Below the pieces are notes generated by a model. It was not told the origin of the DNA, did no database searches, and saw nothing but the letters and a program-made list of their open reading frames with translations. Positions 1 to 7,769 of a stretch of DNA of 64,000 nt are shown one piece after another. Origin of the DNA: Amycolatopsis oliviviridis (GTDB taxonomy: Bacteria; Actinomycetota; Actinomycetes; Mycobacteriales; Pseudonocardiaceae); assembly GCF_014654365.1 (NCBI RefSeq), contig NZ_BNAY01000006.1:480979-544978 (forward strand). Direction: 5' to 3'. The translations under genes were made by a program, and so were the position numbers. Each line of letters starts with the position of its first letter. Position 1 is the first letter of the stretch.

Positions 1-293
1 AGCACGTCGTCCGCATCGAGGTTGCGAATCACGATCCCCTGCGCCTGCGAGAGTGCCATGTTGCGGGTGACGGCCGCGCGGCCGGCCAACCCGGTGCCGT
101 AGTGGACGCGAGGATCATCGTCGGGAAGCTCTTGTTTCGGCACACCGCTACTGCCGTCTTCCTGAACGCACCACTCCCAGGACCAGCCTTCCGGCATTTC
201 CTGAGCCCGTAGAGACTCGTAAGCCTCCTTGAGGTAGTGGTGGCCGCCCTCAAAGACGGCCGTCACTACAGAGATCAAGCGTGGCGTTGCCAT
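1..293 (-). CDS. Glycosyltransferase family 2, N-terminal part (cut by window edge)
   Basis: Reading the minus strand from the ATG at 293 gives 97 codons with no stop before the window edge. The protein opens with a beta-strand typical of GT-A enzymes (LISVVTAVFEGG), then a Gln-Glu-Asp-Gly segment (WCVQEDGSSG) like the nucleotide-binding QDGS motif, and near the cut the acidic DADD motif that in GT2 enzymes binds the metal and the sugar nucleotide. It would therefore move a sugar from a nucleotide donor; acceptor unknown. Its start lies 3 bp after the stop of the GntR gene, so the two are probably cotranscribed. It looks like cargo of the mobile element rather than a transfer gene. Only the first third or so is visible. 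Confidence 0.75.
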   Translation of the reverse strand, partial: MATPRLISVVTAVFEGGHHYLKEAYESLRAQEMPEGWSWEWCVQEDGSSGVPKQELPDDDPRVHYGTGLAGRAAVTRNMALSQAQGIVIRNLDADDV

Positions 294-296
294 TGC

Positions 297-1097
297 TTAC
301 TCGTCCCACTTTCGCAGCTCGGTGATGTACGACAGGGAAATTCGGTCCGCCGGAGTCAGGAGTTCCGCCACATCTACCGCACGCCCCGACGTGTCGTAAC
401 TGATCTTCAGAATGGGGATCACGGGCACGTTGAACGGGATGTCGTAGAGGGCCACCTCTTCCTCGGTGGGCATGCGCGCGGAAACGCGATCCTCAATCTT
501 CCCTACCTCCACCCCCGCCGTGTAGAGCTGGTGAAGGGTACCGCCGGGCCATGGCTCGTTGGATGAGTCCAGCAGCGGCGGATGGTCCTTGACGAGCGAA
601 TAGGGCAGGTACGAAACCATCCTGCTGTAGCCCTCGCCTTCCCGGTATTGCCGCAGGTAAGTCCTGCGTAGGACGTAGTCACTCGACGCAAGCCCCATGA
701 TCTTGGCCACCTCTTCCGGCGGAGGTACCACCTCATAGGTGACCTTGTCGTCATTGACGGTGTCGATGTCGACCTTGGCGTCCCGCTCCGCCGAGCCATG
801 GCGCCGACGAACGTCCTCTGGTTCTTTGACCAGGTCTTTTTCCACCTGATAGTTGGCATTCGATCGCGTCAGCTTCTGAGGCACCACGCGAACACGAACG
901 GGCTGCCCTCGGCCGCCGGGCGCTAGAAGCCCCTCCCCCTTCAGGGTCTGCACAGCGGCGGAAACGACGTTCTTCCCGACACCAAACCGCTCTCGAAGTT
1001 GCTCAGTGTTCGGCAAGGTCTCCCCCGGCGCGAACTTGCCCTCGTGGATGTCCGCCCGGAGCTGCTCAGCTACCGCTTTCGCGTCCATTCGTTCCAT
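297..1097 (-). CDS. GntR-family transcriptional repressor with UTRA domain (KorSA-like)
   Basis: A 266-residue regulator from the ATG at 1097, chosen because GAGG lies just upstream and because the longer frame back to 1262 adds residues that read through the operator region. Residues 1-75 form a GntR winged helix (EQLRADIHEGKFAPGETLP, then LRERFGVGKNVVSAAVQTL). The C-terminal half is a UTRA effector-binding fold (DYVLRRTYLR, LPYSLVKDHP, PTEEEVALY, VPVIPILKISYD). In pSAM2-type elements a GntR protein (KorSA) represses the transfer and replication genes; this gene occupies the same position, divergent from the element's rightward operon, with repeated CATCCC operator-like sites between them. 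Autoregulation is likely by inference. The effector ligand cannot be told from sequence. Confidence 0.85.
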   Translation of the reverse strand: MERMDAKAVAEQLRADIHEGKFAPGETLPNTEQLRERFGVGKNVVSAAVQTLKGEGLLAPGGRGQPVRVRVVPQKLTRSNANYQVEKDLVKEPEDVRRRHGSAERDAKVDIDTVNDDKVTYEVVPPPEEVAKIMGLASSDYVLRRTYLRQYREGEGYSRMVSYLPYSLVKDHPPLLDSSNEPWPGGTLHQLYTAGVEVGKIEDRVSARMPTEEEVALYDIPFNVPVIPILKISYDTSGRAVDVAELLTPADRISLSYITELRKWDE

Positions 1098-1114
1098 GCC
1101 CTCATCCTCGCACA

Positions 1115-1222
1115 CCATCCCAGGTTTCGAAACTCCATCCCGGGATGGGCTTGACAATGTCGGGATGCAGACGGCAAGGTTCTCGGTACGCCATCCCGGA
1201 ATGGAGAGAACATCCCAGGATG
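1115..1222. promoter_or_regulatory. Cluster of CATCCC/GGGATG operator half-sites
   Basis: Five sites share one core: CCATCCCAGG at 1115-1124, the perfect palindrome CCATCCCGGGATGG at 1135-1148, GGGATG within 1162-1167, the near-palindrome CCATCCCGGAATGG at 1191-1204, and CATCCCAGGATG at 1211-1222. They fill the gap between the divergent GntR gene and the rightward operon and bracket a TTGACA hexamer. This is the layout expected for a dimeric winged-helix repressor that controls both directions. Binding by the adjacent GntR protein is inferred. Confidence 0.75.
1151..1180 (+). promoter_or_regulatory. Candidate promoter of the rightward AICE operon
   Basis: A consensus TTGACA hexamer at 1151-1156 is followed after 18 bp by a weak -10-like CAAGGT at 1175-1180. 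The element is immediately flanked by the perfect operator palindrome (1135-1148) and overlapped by a further half-site, so repressor binding would block it. The -10 is poor, which lowers confidence. Confidence 0.45.
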
Positions 1223-1249
1223 AACCTGGAACCGAACGAAGGGGACCCG

Positions 1250-1579
1250 ATGAGGTCGGCACACATCTCCCGCCGTCAGGCCGAAGCGTCGTTTGACGGG
1301 CTGGAGTTCGATGTTTCTGCTGTTCAGGCTGCCGCGCCGGTGGCCTGGGACTTCCTGGAGTACACCGCCGAGGAGCGCGAAGTTGACGCGCTGATCGCGT
1401 CGGTTGACGCGGAGCTGGCCGCCGCGACGGTTGCGGCGGACGTGCGGGTGACGCACTCGTTTACCGACGTCCGCCGGGCGACCCGCTCGGAGCGCCGCAG
1501 CGGCCGGACGGTGCTCCGGGCGTTGCCGTCGCTGCTGGACACCACCGCTGCCACGTCGTCTGAAGGCGAGGCCGCGTGA
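1250..1579 (+). CDS. Hypothetical AICE protein, 109 aa
   Basis: The ATG at 1250 is preceded by a purine-rich GAAGGGGA site; upstream in-frame starts would fall within the operator cluster. The product is acidic and Ala/Val rich with no membrane segment (e.g. FLEYTAEEREVDALIASVDA) and ends in a basic Arg-rich patch (DVRRATRSERRSGRT). I do not recognise a family. It is the first gene of the rightward operon and its TGA overlaps the ATG of the next gene, so it is translationally coupled to the membrane protein that follows. Confidence 0.6.
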   Translation: MRSAHISRRQAEASFDGLEFDVSAVQAAAPVAWDFLEYTAEEREVDALIASVDAELAAATVAADVRVTHSFTDVRRATRSERRSGRTVLRALPSLLDTTAATSSEGEAA

Positions 1580-2046
1580 TGCACACCTTCGATCAGGCGT
1601 TGCCGCAGGTCCAGCGGGCTCATGAGCACGTGCGGGACGACCTGCGTAAGGCAGACACGAAGGCGCAGACGCTGCTGTCCGTGGTCGCTGCCGTGCTGGC
1701 CGGTGTAGTCGCGCTGACCACACGATCGGTATCCCCGGTGGCCATGGTCGCGCTCTGGGCGGCCGCCGCGCCGGTGTTCGGGGCGGTGCTGGTGCTGCTG
1801 TCGGCCCTGCGTCCCCGGCTTTCCCAGTTCCCAACTCCGGGGACCTGGTTGGACGCGGTCTATCACGGCCCGGCCGCGCTGCTGGAGGCGGCGAGCTCGG
1901 CGGCCGCACAGACCATCGCGGCGGACGTGGTCCTCATCGGCGGGGTCGCGGTGCGGAAATACCAGCGGATTTCCCGCGCGGTCGGGCTGCTGTTCGTCGG
2001 GATCTGCGTCCTCGCCGTCGCCCTGGTCCTGGCGGTGCTGACATGA
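1579..2046 (+). CDS. Small integral membrane protein, Pycsar-effector (PycTM)-like
   Basis: 155 residues from the ATG at 1579, which overlaps the preceding stop (a GTG at 1576 is also possible). An N-terminal helix with a charged motif (HVRDDLRKADTKAQTLL, residues 17-33) runs straight into a hydrophobic segment (about 31-47), followed by a second (52-76) and, after a loop, a C-terminal one (133-154). The motif of Arg/Lys-Ala-Asp-x-Lys-Ala just before the first membrane helix is characteristic of the PycTM family, whose members act as membrane effectors of cyclic-pyrimidine (Pycsar) anti-phage systems; related proteins on Streptomyces plasmids are labelled integral membrane transfer proteins. 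No nucleotide cyclase gene is visible nearby, so defence versus transfer function is open. Confidence 0.6.
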   Translation: MHTFDQALPQVQRAHEHVRDDLRKADTKAQTLLSVVAAVLAGVVALTTRSVSPVAMVALWAAAAPVFGAVLVLLSALRPRLSQFPTPGTWLDAVYHGPAALLEAASSAAAQTIAADVVLIGGVAVRKYQRISRAVGLLFVGICVLAVALVLAVLT

Positions 2047-2177
2047 CCGGCCGCCGCGTTCTCCCCGCCGTATCCGCTGTTTCTGACCCCGACCTGCGCG
2101 GCTCGAACCGCCAAGCACGCTCCGCGCAGACCGGGACTCCCCACCACCACGCAGGTAGCTACACGGGAAGGCCCCTC

Positions 2178-2624
2178 ATGGTACGGAGCAGGAAGCAGAA
2201 CGTCGTGCACATCGCCGACGGCGACACCACCCTTGTGGCGCTGGCCCGAGGGACCCGGGACGGGCTCCCGGTGTTCGGGTGGGGCGAGGCCCCGGCCGGA
2301 CTGCTCACCACCACCCAACTCCGAGCGGCCGGGCTGTCGCCCGCTGGGCTGGACCCGCTGGCCCTGCTGGTGTTCCGCCACCGCAAGCCCTACGCCCGTC
2401 TGACCGTGGCGGAGCTGTATTCCGCGGTTGCGGCTGCCGCCCGCCCTGAGCCGACCGAGGCTCAGCGCGTGGCCCGTCTGCGGAACCTCGAATACGCCCA
2501 GCGAGCGCTGCGCACCTGCGTGGACTGCGCGCAGGAGAAGGACTACCGCGTGCCGACCAGCACTCGTCAGTGCTGGTCGTGCCTGGAAATCGAGATGGCC
2601 AACGCCGTGGAGGTGGCCGCATGA
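2178..2624 (+). CDS. AICE zinc-binding protein (RRQRL-motif-like family)
   Basis: 148 residues from the ATG at 2178, preceded by GGAAGG. The central region (TTTQLRAAGLSPAGLDPLAL) aligns by eye with the actinomycete element proteins called RRQRL-motif zinc-binding proteins, although the second and third motif residues differ here. The C terminus has two CxxC pairs, CVDC and CWSC, about 17 residues apart, a likely structural zinc site. Such proteins are found almost only in AICEs and related plasmids; their role is not known, and a DNA- or protein-binding accessory role in transfer is a guess. The stop overlaps the next gene's start (ATGA). Confidence 0.6.
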   Translation: MVRSRKQNVVHIADGDTTLVALARGTRDGLPVFGWGEAPAGLLTTTQLRAAGLSPAGLDPLALLVFRHRKPYARLTVAELYSAVAAAARPEPTEAQRVARLRNLEYAQRALRTCVDCAQEKDYRVPTSTRQCWSCLEIEMANAVEVAA

Positions 2625-2938
2625 ACACGCAAACCCTGATGATCCTGGGCGGCCTGGCGCTGGTCGGTGTGTTCAGCGTGTGGCGTGCCGGGCGAAAGTC
2701 CGCCACCAAGGCGCAGAAGGGCGTGCGGGAGGTGACCCGCATGACCGGCAACACGATCCGGCTCATCCTGGCCACCGCCGTCATCGCGTTCGTCCAGTGG
2801 CTTGTGGTCGTGAAGATCGGCAACCCCACCGCCACCTGGATCGCGCTCATCGTCCCGGCTCTGTTCGCCGCCGCCACCATCGTGCGGCTCATGGCCATCA
2901 CCGAAGTCGTCACCACCACGCGGGGAGGTCGTCACTGA
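2621..2938 (+). CDS. Small three-helix membrane protein, Spd-like
   Basis: 105 residues from the ATG at 2621, coupled by ATGA overlap to the gene before and after; a GGAGG-like site lies in the upstream coding end. Three hydrophobic stretches are clear: residues about 6-22 (MILGGLALVGVFSVW), 45-62 (IRLILATAVIAFVQWLVVV) and 70-90 (WIALIVPALFAAATIVRL). Small membrane proteins clustered before traB on Streptomyces plasmids and AICEs (Spd proteins) help spread of the element between mycelial compartments, and position suggests the same here. No sequence motif proves it. Confidence 0.6.
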   Translation: MNTQTLMILGGLALVGVFSVWRAGRKSATKAQKGVREVTRMTGNTIRLILATAVIAFVQWLVVVKIGNPTATWIALIVPALFAAATIVRLMAITEVVTTTRGGRH

Positions 2939-3138
2939 TGGCACGCAAGAAGACCGAGGGCGAACAGATCGGCGACCGCGTAGTCCACACGCTCCTGTCC
3001 GGCATGAGGGCCAAGGACCGTCAGGCCGTCCTAGGCGAGCTGACCCCGGCCGAGCGGCAGGAAGTCCTGGAGTCCGAGCTGGACGGCCGCATCGCGCAGT
3101 GGGACCAGACGCACGAGACAAAGTGGGGGGAGAGCTGA
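2938..3138 (+). CDS. Small hypothetical AICE protein, 66 aa
   Basis: A 66-codon gene whose ATG (2938) overlaps the stop of the previous gene and whose TGA overlaps the ATG of the next, so it is firmly embedded in the coupled operon. The product is soluble, highly charged and helical (LLSGMRAKDRQAVLGELTP, then AERQEVLESELDGRIAQW). I do not recognise a family. Its conservation of coupling on both sides is the main reason to accept it as real. Confidence 0.6.
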   Translation: MARKKTEGEQIGDRVVHTLLSGMRAKDRQAVLGELTPAERQEVLESELDGRIAQWDQTHETKWGES

Positions 3139-4079
3139 TGACCACCACCGACATCGCCAACGCTCCGCAGGACGCGCGGCACCAGCCGCTCACCGAGGCC
3201 GACAAGCTCCGGCAGGACGCCGAGTCAGCCGCTCAGGTTCGCCGTCTGGCCAACCACCCCGACGTGATCGCGCTGCGGGTGGAGAAGGTCCGCACTCAGA
3301 TCGACGTGCTGTTGTGGGTCGGGATCTTCCTCGGTCTCGCCTTCACCATGGTCAACGTCCAAGCTTTCGCCGCCTCCGGGTCGGCCCCGTGGTCGCTCGG
3401 GTGGCTGTCCGCGTGGCTGCTGGACCCGATGGTGTCGCTCGTCCTGGTCGCCGTCCTGCGAGCTGAGCAGATCACCGCCCGCTACCAGGTCCAGACCGGC
3501 AAGTGGGCGCACCGGACGAAGTGGTTCGCGTTCCTGGCCACCTACGTCATGAACACCTGGAAGTCCTGGACCCACCTCGACGTCGCGGGGGTCGCGCTGC
3601 ACTCCGTGCCGCCGGTGCTGGTGTTCCTCGCCGCCGAAACCGCGCCAGTCCTGCGGGACAAGCTCACCGAAGCCGTCATGAAAGCCGCCGGGCACACCTT
3701 CACCGGCGAGACGGACACGCGGGAGACGGCCCCGGCCGCCGAGGCCACCCCCGCCGGGACCCCGGACGCGGAGGAGCCGGTGCCCACGCCGGCACTCTCC
3801 CCGACCCCGAAGCCGCGCCGTACCGCCCGTAAGGCCAAGGCTCCCGCCAAGCAGGGCCGCAAGCTGCGCGCCGATTACCTCGCCGAGGCCCGCGCCGCCT
3901 GGGCGCCCGGCATCGAGATCACCCCGGCATGGGTTCGTGAGGTCTGCCCCGAGGTCTCGCGCGGCACCTCCAAGAACGTCGCCGACGACCTAATCGCCGA
4001 AACCCGCACCGCGCCCACCGTCCTGCCGGTACCCGCCCCGACCACCACCGCCCGCACCGACTCGGAGGAGGCCGCCTGA
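3138..4079 (+). CDS. Membrane spread/transfer protein with C-terminal helical DNA-binding-like domain
   Basis: 313 residues from the ATG at 3138 (overlaps the previous stop). Residues about 50-105 contain two or three membrane segments (VLLWVGIFLGLAFTMVNVQ, WLLDPMVSLVLVAVL) and about 140-170 a further weak one (VALHSVPPVLVFLAAE), an arrangement resembling DUF2637-type proteins of actinobacterial plasmids. A long Pro/Ala/Thr linker follows, with a basic patch (PKPRRTARKAKAPAKQGRK). The last 80 residues look like a small helical fold (ITPAWVREVCPEVSRGTSKN). Similar proteins precede traB in AICEs and are annotated as spread or transfer proteins. Its stop overlaps the traB start, which fits a joint role at the membrane translocase. 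Confidence 0.6.
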   Translation: MTTTDIANAPQDARHQPLTEADKLRQDAESAAQVRRLANHPDVIALRVEKVRTQIDVLLWVGIFLGLAFTMVNVQAFAASGSAPWSLGWLSAWLLDPMVSLVLVAVLRAEQITARYQVQTGKWAHRTKWFAFLATYVMNTWKSWTHLDVAGVALHSVPPVLVFLAAETAPVLRDKLTEAVMKAAGHTFTGETDTRETAPAAEATPAGTPDAEEPVPTPALSPTPKPRRTARKAKAPAKQGRKLRADYLAEARAAWAPGIEITPAWVREVCPEVSRGTSKNVADDLIAETRTAPTVLPVPAPTTTARTDSEEAA

Positions 4080-6334
4080 TGTCCACCACCGCCGACCACA
4101 CCCCCGCATCCGCGAACGGCCCCGAACCCGAGAGGGACACAACGGTGAACACGCCCAACCCGACCCCCGACACCACCTCTGACGAACGCCCGGACGGCCG
4201 TGTCGTGAACGGCAACGTGGTGGAGTTCAAGCCGGGCACCGCCCGCACCGCCGAGGAGATCCCCACCCCGCGCGACACCGCCACCGTGGTCCGCTCGAAT
4301 GTCCTCGACGCAGAGATCGTGGACGAGTCCGAGCCCACTGCGAAGGTGGACCCGCCGGAGGCCAAAAAGTCCTGGTGGGAGACCGTGTCCGACGCCAAGG
4401 CCCGGCCGCTGGTCGCGTCCTGGCTGCTCTCGGCCGAGGAGTTCAAGTCCCGCGCGAAGTTCCTCGTGCAGCTCGCCGGGCACCAGACCGCGTTCCACGC
4501 GTTGCGGGTGCCCGTGTACGTCCCGAGCGCGCTTCTCAAGGCTCCAGGCGCGCTGTGCCGGGGGACCGTTCGTGTACACCGCTGGGTGTTCGACGCGGAG
4601 TCCAAGCCGGTGCGCATGGACGCCCGGGACCGGGCCGACGTGAACGAGTACATGAGGTTGCGCGAGGCCCGGAACGAGACCGTTCGCCGCCGCTCCGCGC
4701 CGGTGATGGTCGGCGTGCTCACCCTCATCGCCCTCGTCTATCTCGCGATCACCTACGTCACCCCGTTCTGGAACTGGACCATCCTCATCACCGCCATGAC
4801 GTTGGTGGGCTGGTTCGGGGCGCCGAAGGACAAGCCCGTCGCCGGGCGCGCTGTGGACAGCGCGAAGGCGCCGAAGCTCACGTCGGCGATGATCGAAGAC
4901 GCCCTTGGGGCGCTGGGTATCGCGGGGATCAACCAGGCCATCGCGAAGGGCCGGGGCATCGGGTTCCCGTCACCGATCGTGCGGGACGGCCCCGGATGGC
5001 GCGCGGATATCGACCTGCCGCCGGGCGTCACCGCGGGGGACGTCATCGACCGTCGCGAACGGCTCTCCTCCGGTCTGCGCCGTCAGCTTGGGTGTGTGTG
5101 GCCCGAGGGTGACCCGACCATCCACGAAGGCCGTCTCGTGCTCTGGGTGGGCGATAAGGACATGTCCACCACCAAGCAGGCCCCGTGGCCGCTCGCCAAG
5201 CCTGGGGCGACGGTAGACCTGTTCAAGCCGCAGCCGTTCGGCACAGACCAGCGCGGCCGGTGGGTGCCCATCACGATGATGTTCGCCTCCGGTGCCATCG
5301 GCGCCATCCCCCGCATGGGAAAAACCGTGTCCCTGCGCGAAATCCTGCTCATCGCCGCACTCGACCCGCGTTCGGTGCTCTACGCCTACGACCTCAAAGG
5401 CACCGGTGACCTGTCCGCGTTGTCGCAGGTCTGCCACGGCTACGGAGTCGGCGACGACCCCGAAGACATCGAGCGCATGGTGGTGGAGATGCGGGAACTC
5501 CGCGAAGAACTCCGCCGCCGCGCCAAGGTGATCCGGAACCTGCCCGAGAACGTGTGTCCGGACAACAAGGTCACCCCCGCTCTGGCGTCGCGGAAGGACC
5601 TCGGGTTGGCGCCCATCATCATCGGCGTCGACGAGTGTCAGGTGTGGTTCGAGCACCCCGAGCACGGCGACGAACTCAAGGAAATCGCGACTGACCTGGT
5701 CAAGCGTGGTCCCGCGCTGGGTATCGGACTGTTCCTGGCCACGCAGCGGCCGGACGCGAAGGCCATCCCGACCGACATTTCGGCGAACCTGTCCATCCGG
5801 TACTGCCTGAAAGTCATGGGGCAGACCGAAAACGACATGGTCCTCGGAACCAGCCAGTACAAGAACGGCATCCGCGCGACCACCTTTGCCTGGTCCGACA
5901 AGGGAATCGGCTACCTGCGCGGTGAAGGGTCGGACGCGCAGATCACCCGCTCCGTCTACCAGGACGGGCCGACCGCCAAGCGCATCGCCGCCGGTGCCCG
6001 CAAACAGCGCGAAGCCCTGGGCAACATCACCGGCTACGCCGCCGGGGAAGAAGTCGACCTGGACACCGCGCGCCTGGACACCCTCGCCGATGTCCTGAGC
6101 GTGTTCGAGAAGGGCGAGGAAAAGCTCTGGTCCGATGTGATCGTGTCCCGGCTCGCCGAGCTGCGCCCCTCGACCTACGGGAAGTGGAACCCGGCCGCCC
6201 TGGCCACCGCGCTCAAGCCGGACGGGGTGAAGCCCGGACAGGTGTGGGCCACCGACCCCGAAACCGGCAAGGGCAGCAACCGCAACGGCTACACCCGAGA
6301 CGCCCTCACCAAGGCCCGCGATAACCGAAAGTAA
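4079..6334 (+). CDS. traB: FtsK/SpoIIIE-type DNA translocase TraB (TraSA-like)
   Basis: 751 residues. The first 130 are low-complexity and acidic. A membrane hairpin lies around residues 205-245 (VMVGVLTLIALVYLAITYV, ILITAMTLVGWFG). The motor domain has a Walker A motif GAIPRMGKT with Lys415 and a Walker B IIIGVDE with Asp518 and Glu519, followed by an FtsK-like ATQRPDAKAIPTDI segment. The last 70 residues resemble a winged helix that in TraB proteins reads short repeats in the plasmid clt locus. In Streptomyces-type conjugation TraB alone moves double-stranded DNA from cell to cell as a hexameric ring. The ATG overlaps the previous stop, and the CTAG-rich repeat region directly downstream is a candidate clt. 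Confidence 0.9.
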   Translation: MSTTADHTPASANGPEPERDTTVNTPNPTPDTTSDERPDGRVVNGNVVEFKPGTARTAEEIPTPRDTATVVRSNVLDAEIVDESEPTAKVDPPEAKKSWWETVSDAKARPLVASWLLSAEEFKSRAKFLVQLAGHQTAFHALRVPVYVPSALLKAPGALCRGTVRVHRWVFDAESKPVRMDARDRADVNEYMRLREARNETVRRRSAPVMVGVLTLIALVYLAITYVTPFWNWTILITAMTLVGWFGAPKDKPVAGRAVDSAKAPKLTSAMIEDALGALGIAGINQAIAKGRGIGFPSPIVRDGPGWRADIDLPPGVTAGDVIDRRERLSSGLRRQLGCVWPEGDPTIHEGRLVLWVGDKDMSTTKQAPWPLAKPGATVDLFKPQPFGTDQRGRWVPITMMFASGAIGAIPRMGKTVSLREILLIAALDPRSVLYAYDLKGTGDLSALSQVCHGYGVGDDPEDIERMVVEMRELREELRRRAKVIRNLPENVCPDNKVTPALASRKDLGLAPIIIGVDECQVWFEHPEHGDELKEIATDLVKRGPALGIGLFLATQRPDAKAIPTDISANLSIRYCLKVMGQTENDMVLGTSQYKNGIRATTFAWSDKGIGYLRGEGSDAQITRSVYQDGPTAKRIAAGARKQREALGNITGYAAGEEVDLDTARLDTLADVLSVFEKGEEKLWSDVIVSRLAELRPSTYGKWNPAALATALKPDGVKPGQVWATDPETGKGSNRNGYTRDALTKARDNRK

Positions 6335-6568
6335 CGGCCGAGTGGAGCTAGGCGCGCTTCGCGCTCTAGACCGGAGCGCCCCTAGACCTAGACCCCCACT
6401 CTAGAACCCCGCGACTTTCTGACCAGGACTCTAGGGGCCTAGAGCGCCCCCGCGCCGACCAGCGGAAACCCGCGAAAACTCCAGCTAGCCGCCATCGCCA
6501 CCGGCCCTAGCCCTGGTCGAGCGCTGCCCAAAACAGGCACACACAGTCACCGAGGATTGGACTCCGTT
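6335..6568. repeat. CTAG-rich repeat region after traB, candidate clt
   Basis: Between traB and the lipoprotein gene there are nine CTAG tetranucleotides in about 165 bp (at 6348, 6366, 6382, 6388, 6401, 6431, 6439, 6485 and 6507), several in the longer form CTAGACC or its complement. CTAG is normally scarce in high-GC actinomycete DNA. In Streptomyces plasmids the clt site bound by TraB is a set of short repeats next to the 3' end of traB, so position and repetition fit. A replication or regulatory role is also possible. Confidence 0.5.
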
Positions 6569-7201
6569 TTGACCACGCACACCACCGGCCGCGTCCTCAT
6601 CGCCGCCGTCCCGCTCGCCCTCGTCACGCTGTTCGTCACCGGCTGCGAGGTCCCGGCCGCCACCGGAACCCCCGGCAGCCTCGACGCCACCACCGTCACC
6701 CGGCAGCTCGCCAAGCTCGCCGTGAAGCCCGCCGACACTGGCGTCCACTACAGCCGTGACGACTGGCCGCACTGGGACAGCGTCGGCAAGGGCTGCAACC
6801 GCCGTGAGGACACCCTCAAGACCCAGGGCCGCAACGTCACCACCGGCAAGGGCTGCAAGGTCCTGAGTGGAGAGTGGACCAGCCGCTATGACGGGGTGAA
6901 GGTCACCGACCCCGAAGGCGTCGATATCGATCACATGGTGCCGCTCGCCGAGGCCGCCCGCTCGCACACCCGCGACTGGACCGAGGCCCAGCGAACCCGT
7001 TACGCCAACGACCCCAACGTTTTAGTCGCTGTGTCGGCGAAGTCCAACCGCAGCAAGGGTGACCAGGACCCCGCGAAGTGGCTGCCCTCGCAGGACCGGT
7101 GCAGCTACGTCGCGCACTGGGTGCGGGTGAAGACCACCTACCGCATGAGCGTCGACCAGGCCGAGCACGACGCCATCGCCGCCGTCCTCAAGCGCTGCTG
7201 A
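6569..7201 (+). CDS. Secreted HNH-family endonuclease-like lipoprotein (DUF1524 type)
   Basis: About 210 residues from a TTG at 6569; a TTG at 6557 is also possible, since GAGGA lies at 6552-6556. The N terminus is a lipoprotein signal peptide ending in the lipobox FVTGC, so the mature protein would be anchored outside the membrane. The conserved core has a paired cysteine region and the motif VDIDHMVPLAEA, where the His-bearing strand is the catalytic site of DUF1524/HNH nucleases, followed by LVAVSAKSNRSKGDQDP with the Asn of HNH. Such proteins recur in AICEs between traB and the replication module. Whether they cut DNA outside the cell during transfer or act in competition is not known. 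Confidence 0.8.
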   Translation: MTTHTTGRVLIAAVPLALVTLFVTGCEVPAATGTPGSLDATTVTRQLAKLAVKPADTGVHYSRDDWPHWDSVGKGCNRREDTLKTQGRNVTTGKGCKVLSGEWTSRYDGVKVTDPEGVDIDHMVPLAEAARSHTRDWTEAQRTRYANDPNVLVAVSAKSNRSKGDQDPAKWLPSQDRCSYVAHWVRVKTTYRMSVDQAEHDAIAAVLKRC

Positions 7202-7250
7202 CCGACCGGTGACCTACCGCCCCTAACTGTCCTCTGTGGAAGGTACTTCG

Positions 7251-7769
7251 ATGGACACGGCACACCCGCTCACCGATCCCGAACGCCAGTTCCTCGGCTG
7301 CCTCATGTGGCTGTCCGCCGACCAGGCCCGCCGCCTGCTCACCGGCATGCGCGCCGCCGACCTGGCCGACCCCATGGCGACGTTTGTGCTTCAACTGGCC
7401 ATCGAACTCGTCGCCGACGGCCACCCACCGGCCCCCGTCGCGCTGTTCGTCCACGCCGTCCGCACCGGCCGCGCCACCGGCGAACACCGTCAGCACCGGC
7501 TCGGCGGGTGGCTGCGCGAGACCTACAGCGACGTCACACCCGCCCTCGCCGGATGGCTCAAAACCGTGGTCCTGGAAAACGCGTGGCGACGTGCTCTCAC
7601 CGCTCACGCGCAGCGCCTCATCCAAGCCGCGGAATCCAGTCCCGCCGAAATCGTGCGGGACCTCGCCGACGACACCACCGCCGAGGAGCTGTGGACCCGC
7701 TACCGGGACACCCTCGGCGAAAGTGCCGGCATTCCCCGTCTCGACTCCCTCCGAGGAAAGGCCGCCTGA
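7251..7769 (+). CDS. DnaB N-terminal-domain-like replication protein
   Basis: 172 residues from the ATG at 7251, with GGAAGG seven bases upstream (a GTG at 7236 is the alternative). The N-terminal half (DPERQFLGCLMWLSADQARR, then a helix repeat ending PPAPVALFVHAV) matches the all-helical N-terminal domain of DnaB helicases, which in DnaB mediates ring assembly and primase contact. There is no helicase motor domain here. The gene is coupled by ATGA overlap to the DUF3631 ATPase and lies upstream of the iterons, so the pair probably acts together in element replication. Confidence 0.65.
   Translation: MDTAHPLTDPERQFLGCLMWLSADQARRLLTGMRAADLADPMATFVLQLAIELVADGHPPAPVALFVHAVRTGRATGEHRQHRLGGWLRETYSDVTPALAGWLKTVVLENAWRRALTAHAQRLIQAAESSPAEIVRDLADDTTAEELWTRYRDTLGESAGIPRLDSLRGKAA

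Noticed and set aside
1..300. Left attachment site of the AICE
   Set aside because: No copy of the tRNA-Tyr 3' half is visible in this part, so the left end must be outside the window.
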